A DNA stretch of 64,000 nucleotides from contig NZ_JQCR01000002.1 of NCBI RefSeq assembly GCF_000757885.1, forward strand, positions 868,001 through 932,000, given 5' to 3'. Below the pieces are notes generated by a model. It was not told the DNA's origin and ran no database searches. It saw only the letters and a list, made by a program, of their open reading frames with translations. Position numbers and translations under genes: made by a program. Numbering within the stretch: position 1 is the first letter of the stretch; each line of letters starts with the position of its first letter. This document shows positions 43,626 to 52,690 of this stretch, piece by piece. The stretch comes from Paenibacillus wynnii. Its GTDB lineage: Bacteria; Bacillota; Bacilli; Paenibacillales; Paenibacillaceae.

Positions 43626-44798
43626 ATGAAAAAACATGTAACACAATCACAACTGGTTCTGGTTATTTCTGTTCTTATTATGATGATTAGCACGGGTTTT
43701 TCTCCGGGCTCTCCCGTTTACGCAGCCACACCCATGGTTAAAAATGCCGTGTTTGTGGACAAGAACAACCATTCCTTCATCCCCTTCCGCTTCTTGAACG
43801 GTTATTCAGGTATAACTACGACATGGAACCCAGCTGAGAAACGAATGGATATTGTAAAAAAAGACATCAAGCTCACCCTCTATTTGGGCCAAGCTACCGC
43901 CTATATCAATGACAAACCTGTTTCACTCACAGAGCTAGCCTTTAGCGATAACGGTATTACTTATGTTCCGCTTTCTTTTGTTAGCAAGGCGCTGGGTATG
44001 CAGCTGGAATGGAACGCGATGGCTTCATCCATCAGTCTTAAGAGTGAAGATATATCTGCGACTCTACCTGTCCTTACTGGGGCGCTTAACCAACAAGAAT
44101 CACAGGCGATTGTCAGTGGTAAAAAAAACTATAAAGTCGGTAGTCGCTCCTTCAGTGTGCAAACGGTAACCATTACCTTGCTGCATCCGAAGGTTAAACT
44201 CGATGTTGTACTAGCAGGAGATACGGTAGGCAAGGTTGAGGAACTTAGCAGTCTGGCAAAACGAAATAATGCGATTGTCGCCATCAACGGCACATTCTTT
44301 GATGCCTATACCAAAGGGGATTATAAAGCACCCTACGGTTATATTGTCAGTGGCGGAAAAATGCTGAAGAACAGCTCAGGAGATCGTCGGGCGATATTTA
44401 CATATGACAAGAATCATCTGGCCGCACTTATTCCCGGCTTGGACTTCAAGGATCGATTCGCAGCGAAGGCGATTGAAGGCGGACTGCAGGCGGGTCCCCG
44501 TCTGCTCACTGACGGTAAGATATCGCTTGATGTGAAGGGTGAAGGCTTCAAAGACCCCAAAATTCTGACAGGCGGCGGCGCACGCAGTGCACTGGGTCTG
44601 ACACGGGACCACAAACTGATTCTGCTAACCTCAAGCGGCGCTACTATCCCGCAATTGGCAGAAATCATGAAGCAAGCCGGGGCTTATCAGGCCATGAATC
44701 TCGATGGCGGTGCCTCTAGCGGATTGTATTATAACGGGAAGTACCTGACGACACCCGGTCGTCAAATCAGCAACGCCATCGTGATAAAATATCAATAG
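43626..44798 (+). CDS. Secreted phosphodiester glycosidase (NAGPA domain) with copper-amine-oxidase-like domain
   Basis: 390 residues from ATG 43626 (AAAGGAG 12 bases upstream; an earlier ATG precedes that site). The signal peptide (LVLVISVLIMMISTGF, cleaved near VYAAT) is followed by a copper-amine-oxidase N-domain-like repeat (SFIPFRFLNGYSGITTTWNP; YVPLSFVSKALGMQLEWN) and a NAGPA-like catalytic domain (AIVAINGTFFDAY, TGGGARSALGLTRD, AMNLDGGASSGLYYNG). Relatives act on phosphodiester-linked sugars such as wall teichoic-type linkages. It shares its wall-targeting module with the L,D-transpeptidase at 17541. Confidence 0.88.
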   Translation: MKKHVTQSQLVLVISVLIMMISTGFSPGSPVYAATPMVKNAVFVDKNNHSFIPFRFLNGYSGITTTWNPAEKRMDIVKKDIKLTLYLGQATAYINDKPVSLTELAFSDNGITYVPLSFVSKALGMQLEWNAMASSISLKSEDISATLPVLTGALNQQESQAIVSGKKNYKVGSRSFSVQTVTITLLHPKVKLDVVLAGDTVGKVEELSSLAKRNNAIVAINGTFFDAYTKGDYKAPYGYIVSGGKMLKNSSGDRRAIFTYDKNHLAALIPGLDFKDRFAAKAIEGGLQAGPRLLTDGKISLDVKGEGFKDPKILTGGGARSALGLTRDHKLILLTSSGATIPQLAEIMKQAGAYQAMNLDGGASSGLYYNGKYLTTPGRQISNAIVIKYQ

Positions 44799-44985
44799 GA
44801 AGTCTGAAATGTGCCTGAAGAGATAAGCATTAGTGTGTAAGAGCGGATTTGTGTGGGAGTGGATGCTCGTGCGAGTGGAAGTGTCTACTCATGTGTGTGC
44901 GAGTGCGTACTCGTGCGTGTGGGAGTGTGCATATGTGTGAGGCACACTATCAAGTAGGAGTAACCAATGTAGGGGTTTGCAGATT
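44799..44985. other. GT-rich, strand-asymmetric intergenic stretch
   Basis: 44835-44945 on the plus strand is built from GTG, GGAG and GCGAGTG words (for example GTGCGAGTGCGTACTCGTGC) with few C outside CTC. No frame or hairpin stands out. It resembles the complement of the CA/CT-rich stretches at 54180-54420 and 54960-55030. It precedes four-box copy 3. Confidence 0.5.
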
Positions 44986-45171
44986 TAAGTGTACTTTATG
45001 CAATTAAAATCGCTTTGCCCACTGAATTTAACCGTTTAATTGCACTTTCTACATCTATATTTCCATTGTATGGCCGAGTTTTCGATATAACCTCGATTTA
45101 AGTGCATATTGTGCAATTAAACGTCCCATGATGGTTGTTTCACTTTAATAAGTGCATATTGTGCAACTATA
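44986..45171. repeat. Four-box palindromic element, copy 3
   Basis: Box centres lie near 44995, 45047, 45108 and 45158 (spacing 52, 61, 50). Boxes are TAAGTGTAC-TTT-ATGCAATTA, TAATTGCAC-TTTC-TACATCTA, TAAGTGCAT-ATT-GTGCAATTA and TAAGTGCAT-ATT-GTGCAACTA. It lies between two plus-strand genes, ending 96 bases before the response regulator start. Confidence 0.8.
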
Positions 45172-45266
45172 TGTAAATTCAAAGAGCCTTTTTACATGCC
45201 TTCCCCTTAGTTTTGCATGCTTTCCCCTGCCCGTGATACTGTAGCTATATGGAGAGGAGTGATAAC

Positions 45267-45965
45267 GTGGAGACCATTCTGATCGTTGAGGATGACGCCA
45301 AGCTTGCGGGTTTGCTTAGTGCTTACCTGTCTAAATATGAATATCATACGGTAATTGTTAAGGATTTCAGCGCTGTGCTGGATAGCTTTCAAGAAAGCTC
45401 TGCCGAGCTGGTATTGCTGGATGTTAATCTGCCAAAATATGACGGTTTCTATTGGTGTCGGCAAATTCGCAGCCTGTCCCTCTGTCCCATATTATTTATC
45501 TCTGCAAGAGACAGTGGAATGGATCAGGTCATGGCTTTGGAAAACGGTGGGGACGATTATATCACTAAGCCTTTTCACTATGAGGTTGTGCTTGCCAAAA
45601 TCCGCAGCCACTTGCGCAGAGCCTATGGTTCCTATGCCCAGAATCAGGAGGAACGTAAGTTGCAATCCGGCAACCTAACCCTGTATCCCGAGCGATTAGT
45701 CATTCAATATCATGGAGAAACCGCCGAGCTTACCCAGAAGGAAGTCCTCCTGCTTGAGGCATTGCTGCAAAAGGAAGGCCGTGTCGTTAGCCGTGAGCGT
45801 CTGCTTGACCTGATGTGGGAGGACCAGCATTTTATTGATGATAATACATTGAACGTATATATAACCCGGGTTCGCAAGAAACTTAAGGATCTTGGACTTG
45901 AAGAGGCTGTAGAGACCATAAGAGGCGCCGGCTACCGCCTAAGTCTAAGCGGCATCAACGAATGA
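45267..45965 (+). CDS. Bce-type response regulator (OmpR family)
   Basis: 232 residues from GTG 45267, seven bases after GAGAGGAG. Receiver domain with VEDD, phospho-acceptor Asp in LVLLDVNLPKYDGF and Lys in YITKPF, then a winged-helix DNA-binding domain (LTQKEVLLLEALLQKEGRVV, VYITRVRKKL). It is the partner of the intramembrane-sensing kinase whose gene overlaps by four bases. In this class it switches on the adjacent peptide-resistance ABC transporter. Confidence 0.93.
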   Translation: METILIVEDDAKLAGLLSAYLSKYEYHTVIVKDFSAVLDSFQESSAELVLLDVNLPKYDGFYWCRQIRSLSLCPILFISARDSGMDQVMALENGGDDYITKPFHYEVVLAKIRSHLRRAYGSYAQNQEERKLQSGNLTLYPERLVIQYHGETAELTQKEVLLLEALLQKEGRVVSRERLLDLMWEDQHFIDDNTLNVYITRVRKKLKDLGLEEAVETIRGAGYRLSLSGINE

Positions 45966-46960
45966 TGAGGCTGTTCTGGAAGGATCAGCTGCCTCTGCTG
46001 TTAATTTATGCGGCCCAAACCGTACTCGTCCCTCTGCTGTATTGGTTGTCAGGGGAGAACAGACCTATCCGAATTATTTTATACGGAATGTCACTTAATC
46101 TTGTTATTCTTGCTTTATACCTTGGCTTCCGCTACCTTCAACATTATAGACTGTACCAAAGACTGAGCCACCCTGAATCTGCACGGCTCGATTATCGGTC
46201 TTCACTTGGAACTGCCCCGCTGCCTGAAGCCATGGATGAACTCATCCGCAGATACGACCAACACAATCAAGAACAGCTGAACACACAGGTACGGCGTATG
46301 GATCAGCATATCGAATTCATTAATCGCTGGGTGCACCAGATGAAGACACCTCTTTCTGTCATTCAGCTTACCTTGCAGGATGTAGAGGGTGCCGCTGCCG
46401 ACAGCATTCAGGAAGAATTGGAACGGCTGCGCAAAGGACTGGAGATGGTCATTTACACCGCACGATTAGACCGGTTTGAGGATGACTTCCACGTTGAGCC
46501 TACATTTTTGCGCCAGGCGGTGAGTGAGGCGGTTAGCGAGAATCGCAGACTGTTTATCCGTCGGGGGATACGCCCGGTAATTCAAATTAGTGAGGAACTC
46601 TCTGTGTACACCGACGCCAAATGGCTGCGGTTCATGCTGACCCAAATCTTAACCAATGCAGTGAATTATACGCAGGGAACAGATAAATCCGTTACGATCA
46701 CTTCCTATTCTCAAGGGATGGATAACATCCTCCAAATTACGGATCAGGGAATCGGTATTTCTCCCGAAGATCTTAAAAGGGTTTTTAATCCTTATTTCAC
46801 CGGGGAGCGCGGACGACAGTATCATGAATCAACCGGCATGGGTTTGTATCTGGTTCGTGAGATTTGCACTAGGCTCGGTCATAAGGTAGAGCTGGAGTCC
46901 CGGCCCGGGGAAGGAACTGTTCTGCGACTGATATTCAGTGGCACCCGAAGCTTGCAATAA
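45962..46960 (+). CDS. Bce-type intramembrane-sensing histidine kinase
   Basis: 332 residues. Two N-terminal helices are separated by only a few residues (about 10-60), so there is no real sensor domain, as expected for BceS-like kinases that read the state of their ABC transporter. The phospho-acceptor His is in WVHQMKTPLSVIQL. The ATPase boxes are TNAVNYTQ, DQGIGISPEDL and GMGLYLVREI. It is coupled to the regulator upstream. Confidence 0.92.
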   Translation: MMRLFWKDQLPLLLIYAAQTVLVPLLYWLSGENRPIRIILYGMSLNLVILALYLGFRYLQHYRLYQRLSHPESARLDYRSSLGTAPLPEAMDELIRRYDQHNQEQLNTQVRRMDQHIEFINRWVHQMKTPLSVIQLTLQDVEGAAADSIQEELERLRKGLEMVIYTARLDRFEDDFHVEPTFLRQAVSEAVSENRRLFIRRGIRPVIQISEELSVYTDAKWLRFMLTQILTNAVNYTQGTDKSVTITSYSQGMDNILQITDQGIGISPEDLKRVFNPYFTGERGRQYHESTGMGLYLVREICTRLGHKVELESRPGEGTVLRLIFSGTRSLQ

Positions 46961-47042
46961 GGATAGCTACCCAAAGTAAATAAAGGGTACTTCATGTCTG
47001 GTTCAGATAAGGAGTATCCTTTATCAATTATACGAACATAAC

Positions 47043-47059
47043 CTTACTCACGGTGTAAG
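47043..47059 (+). promoter_or_regulatory. Candidate operator of the Bce-type ABC transporter
   Basis: CTTAC and GTAAG form an inverted repeat with a 7-base spacer about 105 bases upstream of the ATPase start, where a BceR-type regulator usually binds. Known BceR sites are inverted repeats with TGTAA halves; GTGTAAG here fits one half. Confidence 0.35.
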
Positions 47060-47162
47060 ATAACGTTAAGGTAAATCCATAGTACATAAGCGCGGTATCC
47101 TGTACATTTGAAGCATACCAAGAAGCATCAACATATGCTTCTACAGGAAAGGATTGACCTAC

Positions 47163-47933
47163 ATGAACGTACTGGAAGTTAAAGCCTTAAATAAGGTGTA
47201 CCCGGGTAAAGTGACCACACAAGCGCTAACCGATATTCATCTCAGCATAGAAAGCGGAGAATTTGTCGGAATTATGGGACCTTCAGGCAGCGGAAAAACC
47301 ACTTTGCTTAACATGGTATCTACCATCGACCAGCCCTCTTCAGGGGAGATAAACATCAACGGCAGCAATCCCTACCTATTGAATAAAAAAGAGCTGGCCT
47401 ATTTTCGGCGTCGACAGCTCGGGTTTGTTTTCCAGGATTTTAACCTGCTCGACACATTAACAGTAGCCGAGAATATTGTGCTGCCGCTAACACTTGATAA
47501 TCGCAAGTTAAGTGAAATGGAGTCATTGTTGGACAAGGTGGCTGGACGGCTGAATATCAAGGATATTCTGAATAAAAGAACCTTCGAGATCTCAGGTGGA
47601 CAGCGGCAGCGGACAGCGATTGCCCGGGCGATTATAACCTCTCCTGCTATGATTTTGGCCGATGAGCCGACAGGTGCGCTGGATTCCAACTCCTCACGGA
47701 TCGTGATGGAATCGCTAGAGGATATCAATCGTAAAGAAGGAACCACCATCATGCTCGTGACACATGATCCACTGGCAGCGAGCTATTGCAACCGAATTGT
47801 CTTCATCAAGGACGGCAAGCTCGCTGCCGAAATACACCGTGGAGACAACCGCCAAGCCTTCTTCCAAAAGATTATCGACACACTCTCGTTCTGGGGAGGG
47901 AATAGTCATGAACTTTCCTCAATTCGCGTTTAA
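47163..47933 (+). CDS. Bce-type ABC transporter ATPase
   Basis: 256 residues from ATG 47163 (AGGAAAGGA upstream). Walker A GPSGSGKTT, signature SGGQRQR and Walker B MILADEPTGALDSN are all intact, as in the MacB/LolD/BceA group. It pairs with the large permease encoded next (26-base overlap) to protect against lipid II-binding antimicrobial peptides and to signal to the kinase. Confidence 0.94.
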   Translation: MNVLEVKALNKVYPGKVTTQALTDIHLSIESGEFVGIMGPSGSGKTTLLNMVSTIDQPSSGEININGSNPYLLNKKELAYFRRRQLGFVFQDFNLLDTLTVAENIVLPLTLDNRKLSEMESLLDKVAGRLNIKDILNKRTFEISGGQRQRTAIARAIITSPAMILADEPTGALDSNSSRIVMESLEDINRKEGTTIMLVTHDPLAASYCNRIVFIKDGKLAAEIHRGDNRQAFFQKIIDTLSFWGGNSHELSSIRV

Positions 47934-49863
47934 TAATGTTCGCCGCAACTCGCGCGCATACATTGCTTATTTTCTAAGCAGCTCCTTTATGGTCATGGTG
48001 TTTTTTGCCTATAGCGTGTTCATCTATCACCCGGGAATTACAAACAGTGATATGGGCCCGAGAGCAGCAACGAGCATGCAGGTAGCGGCTTACATTGTGT
48101 ACGTCTTTGCTTTTTTCTTCGTGCTGTATTCTATCAGCTCTTTTCTCAAGTCGCGCAATTTGGAATTTGGCCTTTTGTCCATACTGGGAGCGCGGCCGGG
48201 TCAGATTAACAGGCTGATTTTCCTAGAAAATATGATCATTGGTCTATCCGCGATTGTAACCGGCTTAGCCGGCGGCATGGTGCTCTCCAAATTTTTTCTG
48301 CTGCTCAGCACCAAAACGATTGGAATTAAGGAGCTTCCCTTTTACTGGCCGATGAAGGCTATAGTAATTACCTCCGCCTCTTTTCTCTCGTTATTTCTGG
48401 TCATATCGATCTTCACTTTACTGTTTATTCGCAAAAACAAGGTCCTGGAGCTGCTTCAAGGAAATGCAAAGCCAAAAAAACAACCCAAAGCCTCAATACT
48501 TCTGTCTCTATTCGGGGCTGCATTGTTGGCCGTTGGATACTACGCTCTACGCTGGGAGTTAAGTCCTGTGGCGATTGTTCTCGCAGCAGTAACAGGCATT
48601 ACCGGAACTTATTTCTTCTACTCACAGTTATCCGTATTATTCATTCGTATACTGCAGCGCAGCAGGAGATCCACTTGGCGCGGCACACGGCTGCTCTGGA
48701 TCTCAGAGATGAGCTATAAGCTACGGGATAATTCCCGAATGCTGTTCCTGATCACCGTTGTCACTGCCATAGCAAGCATGGGCGCAGGGGTAGTCCTTTC
48801 GATTAATCAGGCTGGACGTGAGATTTATTTCGCCAATCCTTTTGCCATCACAAAAACCTATTACAACAAAAAACCTGTCACTGAGCCTAATCGAAGTGAA
48901 ATTATTGAACAACTGAAGGCAGCAGGGGTAGATTATACGGAGGTTAGAGCCGATATCCTAGACGGGTTTACCAAGGGAAGCCAGCGTGGATTATTACAGC
49001 TTCTTGGCCTATCACAATATAAGCAGTTAGGTCCCTTAATCGACCTTCCTGCGGAAAGCTCGCTTGGGCTAAATGAGGCTATTCTCATTACTCCAAAGGA
49101 TAGGAAAGCCTCTGACTATGTTCATAATGGAATGCTTACTTTAGAAGAACAGCCGACTACTGAACTTTACATTAAGGATATTCTTGTTAGTGACTCTCTA
49201 GGTTTTTCACCTGCTGAAGCCCCTCTGCTCATTGTCCCGGATAAGTGGATAGAGACTTTGTCGGTGGCTAAGTCTGCTCAATCAGGAAGAAACATCACAT
49301 CTACAATCATGTTTTTATATAAGGTCCCGGCGTGGGATACAGGATCATTGCCTACAGTGAACAGTCAAGAAGCTAAGGTTGGAAACTATTTAACGGAGTG
49401 GAATGAATCGGCAAATAAAAATAACAGCGATTTAAGCTTCTACTTAAGAATGCGCGCCAGTAACTATTTGTTCCTTAAACAAAGTACAGCCATGCTCAGC
49501 TTCATCAGTATCTTTGTCGCACTGATTTTTTCCGTCTCATCAGCCAGTTTCTTATACTTTAAGCTCCATAGCGAGCTGGCGGCTGACATTCGTATGTATC
49601 GCGCACTGTCCAAGATCGGACTAAGTACTCGTGAAATGTCTGCTGCGGCAACGAAACAGATTGCCATCTTATTCTATATCCCTATCGTTGTGTCAGCGAT
49701 TCAAAGTCTGGTGGTGATCAGCCCTATTCTTACTGAAATGGGTATTACGAATGCAGTAGAGCCTGTTCTAACTACCTTTGCCGCTTATCTGATCCTACAA
49801 ACCGTATTCTTCCTCATCGTTAAGTCACGTTATATTCACAGCCTTAAGAAGATGATGGTATAG
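47908..49863 (+). CDS. Bce-type ABC transporter permease
   Basis: 651 residues from ATG 47908 with GGGAGGG upstream, overlapping the ATPase gene. Ten predicted helices with two FtsX-like domains (YSISSFLKSRNLEFGLLSIL; RMYRALSKIGLSTREMSA) and the large extracytoplasmic domain (about residues 310-520) between helices 7 and 8, which in this family determines peptide specificity. The specific peptide (bacitracin-like or lantibiotic-like) cannot be told from sequence. Confidence 0.93.
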   Translation: MNFPQFAFNNVRRNSRAYIAYFLSSSFMVMVFFAYSVFIYHPGITNSDMGPRAATSMQVAAYIVYVFAFFFVLYSISSFLKSRNLEFGLLSILGARPGQINRLIFLENMIIGLSAIVTGLAGGMVLSKFFLLLSTKTIGIKELPFYWPMKAIVITSASFLSLFLVISIFTLLFIRKNKVLELLQGNAKPKKQPKASILLSLFGAALLAVGYYALRWELSPVAIVLAAVTGITGTYFFYSQLSVLFIRILQRSRRSTWRGTRLLWISEMSYKLRDNSRMLFLITVVTAIASMGAGVVLSINQAGREIYFANPFAITKTYYNKKPVTEPNRSEIIEQLKAAGVDYTEVRADILDGFTKGSQRGLLQLLGLSQYKQLGPLIDLPAESSLGLNEAILITPKDRKASDYVHNGMLTLEEQPTTELYIKDILVSDSLGFSPAEAPLLIVPDKWIETLSVAKSAQSGRNITSTIMFLYKVPAWDTGSLPTVNSQEAKVGNYLTEWNESANKNNSDLSFYLRMRASNYLFLKQSTAMLSFISIFVALIFSVSSASFLYFKLHSELAADIRMYRALSKIGLSTREMSAAATKQIAILFYIPIVVSAIQSLVVISPILTEMGITNAVEPVLTTFAAYLILQTVFFLIVKSRYIHSLKKMMV

Positions 49864-49944
49864 GGTAGAACTTCGGGTTTGGCGGATCGGGACTTTCACG
49901 GTACACTAGTTGTGCTTGATTCGCCGTACGGGAGGAACCCTATA

Positions 49945-50901
49945 ATGTCAAAAGCCGATCACATGTTGTCCATTCTCTGGATGCTGAAGGAACGAAAAAG
50001 AACGGCCGGGGAACTGGCTGAAGCGCTTGAATTAAGCGTCCGCTCAGTGTACAGGTATATTGATTCGTTGTGCGCCAGCGGCGTACCGATTATCGCCGAT
50101 GCCGGGCCTGGTGGAGGTTACAGCCTCCCGGAGCATTTTAAAGAAGCCCCCTTATTCTTCAATTCCGAAGAGCAGCAGGCTCTCGTACAAGCCTCTGCCT
50201 TCGCCCGGGGAACCGGCTATCCCTATGTTGAAGCTTTAGATCGAGCGATAAATAAGCTTAAAAGGTACAGTAATTCCGGACAATTAGAGCACATGGAGCG
50301 CCACGAGAGCGGTATTGAAACCTTGCACTCCCCAACCGCACCACTGGAGCATCTACTGAAGGAGCTGGAATTTTGTACGGCCAACGGCCACACACTGCAC
50401 ATGGATTATCGCAAGGGAAACACCGAAGCACCCACCTCAAGAGCTATCGACCCTTATGGGCTTGTTCTCTGGAAAGGGCAATGGTATGCGGTGGCCTATT
50501 GCCATCAACGACAGGAAATTCGTAGTTTTCGGGTGGATCGGATGATCGAATTGCTAAGAACGGGTGCGAGCTTTGAACGTCCTATCGATTTCTCCGCACG
50601 TGAGTTTTTGCTGAAAGGTCTTTTTCCCGGCTCTAAGGACGAGGAGAAGTTGGTTACGGTACTCATCCAATCCGGAGAAGAAATCTTGAATGACTTATGC
50701 AGTCACTGGTTGTTCGGACATACACTTCAGGAGCGAACTGAGGGGCAAGCACGCTTCCAACTGGATGAATCCTCTTTATTCACCTATGTTCCCTACTTCC
50801 TTCTACCCTATGGTACAACCTTAACCATCCTTGAACCCGTAGCCCTGAAGCAAAAACTGGCTCTTGTTGCCTCCGGGGTGGCACGCCATTATGAAACTTA
50901 A
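49945..50901 (+). CDS. HTH/WYL-domain transcriptional regulator (YafY family)
   Basis: 318 residues from ATG 49945 (GGGAGGA upstream). An N-terminal HTH_11 domain (LSILWMLKERKRTAGELAEA, LSVRSVYRYIDSL) is followed by a WYL domain (SRAIDPYGLVLWKGQWYAVA, RSFRVDRM) and a C-terminal WCX-like part. WYL proteins sense small ligands or single-stranded nucleic acid. It may regulate the SRPBCC gene after it. Confidence 0.9.
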   Translation: MSKADHMLSILWMLKERKRTAGELAEALELSVRSVYRYIDSLCASGVPIIADAGPGGGYSLPEHFKEAPLFFNSEEQQALVQASAFARGTGYPYVEALDRAINKLKRYSNSGQLEHMERHESGIETLHSPTAPLEHLLKELEFCTANGHTLHMDYRKGNTEAPTSRAIDPYGLVLWKGQWYAVAYCHQRQEIRSFRVDRMIELLRTGASFERPIDFSAREFLLKGLFPGSKDEEKLVTVLIQSGEEILNDLCSHWLFGHTLQERTEGQARFQLDESSLFTYVPYFLLPYGTTLTILEPVALKQKLALVASGVARHYET

Positions 50902-50918
50902 ACAAAAACTTTTAAGAT

Positions 50919-50945
50919 CACTGACCGTAATTGTCAGTGGTTTTT
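50919..50945 (+). terminator. Terminator after the WYL regulator gene
   Basis: Arms CACTGAC and GTCAGTG around a 7-base loop, followed by GTTTTTAT. Confidence 0.7.
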
Positions 50946-51004
50946 ATGTATAGTAAAGCTATGTCTTAGGAATAAATGACAATATCCCTAAAGGAGGAAG
51001 ATTA

Positions 51005-51463
51005 ATGAAGGAACTAAAATACGAATTTTATATTGGAGCAACCCCCGAAAAGGTGTGGGAACACTTAATCTCCCCCGACAGTACGAAGCAAATCTACTAC
51101 GGAAGCGTGATTCGTTCCAGCTTCAAGGAAGGTGAACTTCTGGAGTATATTGGGCCGGGTGCTGAAGGTGACGAAACCCTGCATGTATACGGTAAAATAT
51201 TGGAGTTCTCACCACACAAGGCTCTCCGCTTCAATCATAAGGTTGGGCCTTCCTATCTTAAGGGCGGCGAAAATTATGAGTCCCGGATATCCTATCTGCT
51301 TGACCCGGTCGGGGGCTGTACCAAACTGACCCTAATTCACGATGAGTGGCATCCTGACGATCCTTCCTATGCGGGCAGCGAAAGCGCTTGGTGGCAGATT
51401 ATGAGCAATACAAAAACGCTGATTGAAACCGGAAGAACCCTTGATTTCGGGAGCTGGGAATAG
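51005..51463 (+). CDS. SRPBCC/AHSA1-domain protein
   Basis: 152 residues with the START-like fold typical of AHSA1 proteins: ATPEKVWEHLISPDSTKQIY at the N-terminus, EFSPHKALRFNH in the middle strand and TKLTLIHDEW near the C-terminus. These bind hydrophobic ligands; no specific role is known. AAAGGAGG precedes the ATG. It is next to a WYL regulator gene, a frequent pairing with this type of protein. Confidence 0.88.
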   Translation: MKELKYEFYIGATPEKVWEHLISPDSTKQIYYGSVIRSSFKEGELLEYIGPGAEGDETLHVYGKILEFSPHKALRFNHKVGPSYLKGGENYESRISYLLDPVGGCTKLTLIHDEWHPDDPSYAGSESAWWQIMSNTKTLIETGRTLDFGSWE

Positions 51464-51518
51464 CAGTCACAAGTCGCTGACAGCGCACATTAAGCATATA
51501 AATTAGAGCTTCATATCT

Positions 51519-51565
51519 ATACCCCTACTGAGAAGCATTGCTTTTCGGGCAGGGGTATATTTTTT
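51519..51565 (+). terminator. Terminator after the SRPBCC gene
   Basis: Arms ATACCCCT and AGGGGTAT, extended by GAAGCA/TGCTTTTC-like pairing, followed by a T run on the plus strand (ATTTTTTG). Confidence 0.85.
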
Positions 51566-51704
51566 GCCCTTGGGAAACATTTTTGTTGCAGGGACAAAGT
51601 TATTTACGTATACTACTATTGTGGCTTACTACAAAATAACTATCGATGATAATCCAACTTATATATAGCTCATTAACCAAACCATAATGAAAGAGGGAGA
51701 TCTT

Positions 51705-51962
51705 ATGATGACCGGAACAAGTATTCCTTTGTCAGAAGCCGTCAACGGAAGTATGCTGCGCATTAGCGGTATAGAGGTTCAAGGTGTGTTAAGAAGAAGA
51801 TTGCTTGACCTCGGATTTGTGGTCGGCAATGTTGTGGAGGTTCTACGGCGCAGCCCGCTTGGAGACCCTACTGCCTTTCGGATAAGCAACACAACGATTG
51901 CCTTGCGCAGAGAAGAAAGCTCACTGATTTACGGAGAATGCATCGGAGGTGGAGATTCATGA
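51705..51962 (+). CDS. feoA: FeoA, ferrous iron transport accessory protein
   Basis: 85 residues from ATG 51705 with GAGGGAGA upstream. The SH3-like FeoA fold is readable as PLSEAVNGSMLRISGIEVQG, RRRLLDLGFVVGNVVEVLRR and PLGDPTAFRISNTTIALRR. It supports the FeoB transporter encoded next; its stop overlaps the next start (ATGA). A short TGATAAT at 51647 could be part of a Fur box, but no complete palindrome is present. Confidence 0.92.
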   Translation: MMTGTSIPLSEAVNGSMLRISGIEVQGVLRRRLLDLGFVVGNVVEVLRRSPLGDPTAFRISNTTIALRREESSLIYGECIGGGDS

Positions 51963-52690
51963 GTCATTATACTGTCGCTTTTGCGGGCAACCCCAACACG
52001 GGTAAGAGCACTCTCTTCAACCTGTTGACTGGTATGCGCCAACATACAGGCAACTGGGCTGGCAAAACGGTCATCACTGCCGAGGGAGAATTCAGTCACA
52101 ATGGTCATAAATACCAAGCAGTCGATCTTCCGGGTACGTATTCACTGTATTCCAATTCGGCTGACGAAGAGGCTGCCAGAGATTATATTATCTTCGAGCA
52201 GCCGGATGTGACACTCGTGGTTCTTGACGCTACGTCGCTTGAGCGCAATCTAAATCTTGCTCTGCAAGTTCTGGAGATTACCGGACGGGCGGTTGTCTGC
52301 ATTAACCTCATTGATGAAGCCCGCAGACTTGGTATTGAAATTAATCTAAAGGCTATCTCGAAAAGACTCGGCGTCCCTGTCGTTGCCATATCAGCGCGTA
52401 ATAAAATCGGTATTTCAGCATTGCTTGATCAGGTGGAACGTGTCGCTACAGGTGCTTTTACAGCCAAACCTCTCCATATCACTTACAACGATGAAATTGA
52501 AAAAGGGATTGCTCAGCTTCTACCGATGGTAGAGCAAACGATCGGTTCCAAATACCCGGCACGCTGGATAGCACTTCGCCTGCTGGACGGTGACGACAGC
52601 CTGCTTACTTCACTTAAAGGCAACATCGGCCGAAAAACAATGTCTGGAACAAAGGAGGTTATTAGCCATGGAGTCACCGCATACGACTAA
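51959..52690 (+). CDS. feoB: FeoB G-protein domain as a separate protein
   Basis: 243 residues from ATG 51959 with GGAGGTGGAG upstream. It is a complete small-GTPase domain: G1 GNPNTGKST (10-18), G3 DLPG (56-59), G4 NLID (116-119) and G5 SAR (about 148). About 70 residues of helical linker follow, then the protein stops, before any membrane helix. The membrane half begins in another frame 23 bases upstream of this stop with its own ribosome site, so this is a designed split, not a frameshift accident. GTP binding should gate Fe2+ uptake in trans. Confidence 0.9.
   Translation: MSHYTVAFAGNPNTGKSTLFNLLTGMRQHTGNWAGKTVITAEGEFSHNGHKYQAVDLPGTYSLYSNSADEEAARDYIIFEQPDVTLVVLDATSLERNLNLALQVLEITGRAVVCINLIDEARRLGIEINLKAISKRLGVPVVAISARNKIGISALLDQVERVATGAFTAKPLHITYNDEIEKGIAQLLPMVEQTIGSKYPARWIALRLLDGDDSLLTSLKGNIGRKTMSGTKEVISHGVTAYD

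Noticed and set aside
44986..45171. CRISPR-like array (repeats of about 21 bp with unlike spacers)
   Set aside because: Only four units per locus, boxes are degenerate palindromes found in both orientations, spacers have unequal length (about 30 and 41), and no cas gene is present.
51647..51653. Fur box upstream of feoA
   Set aside because: Only one half (TGATAAT) is present and no symmetric partner was found.
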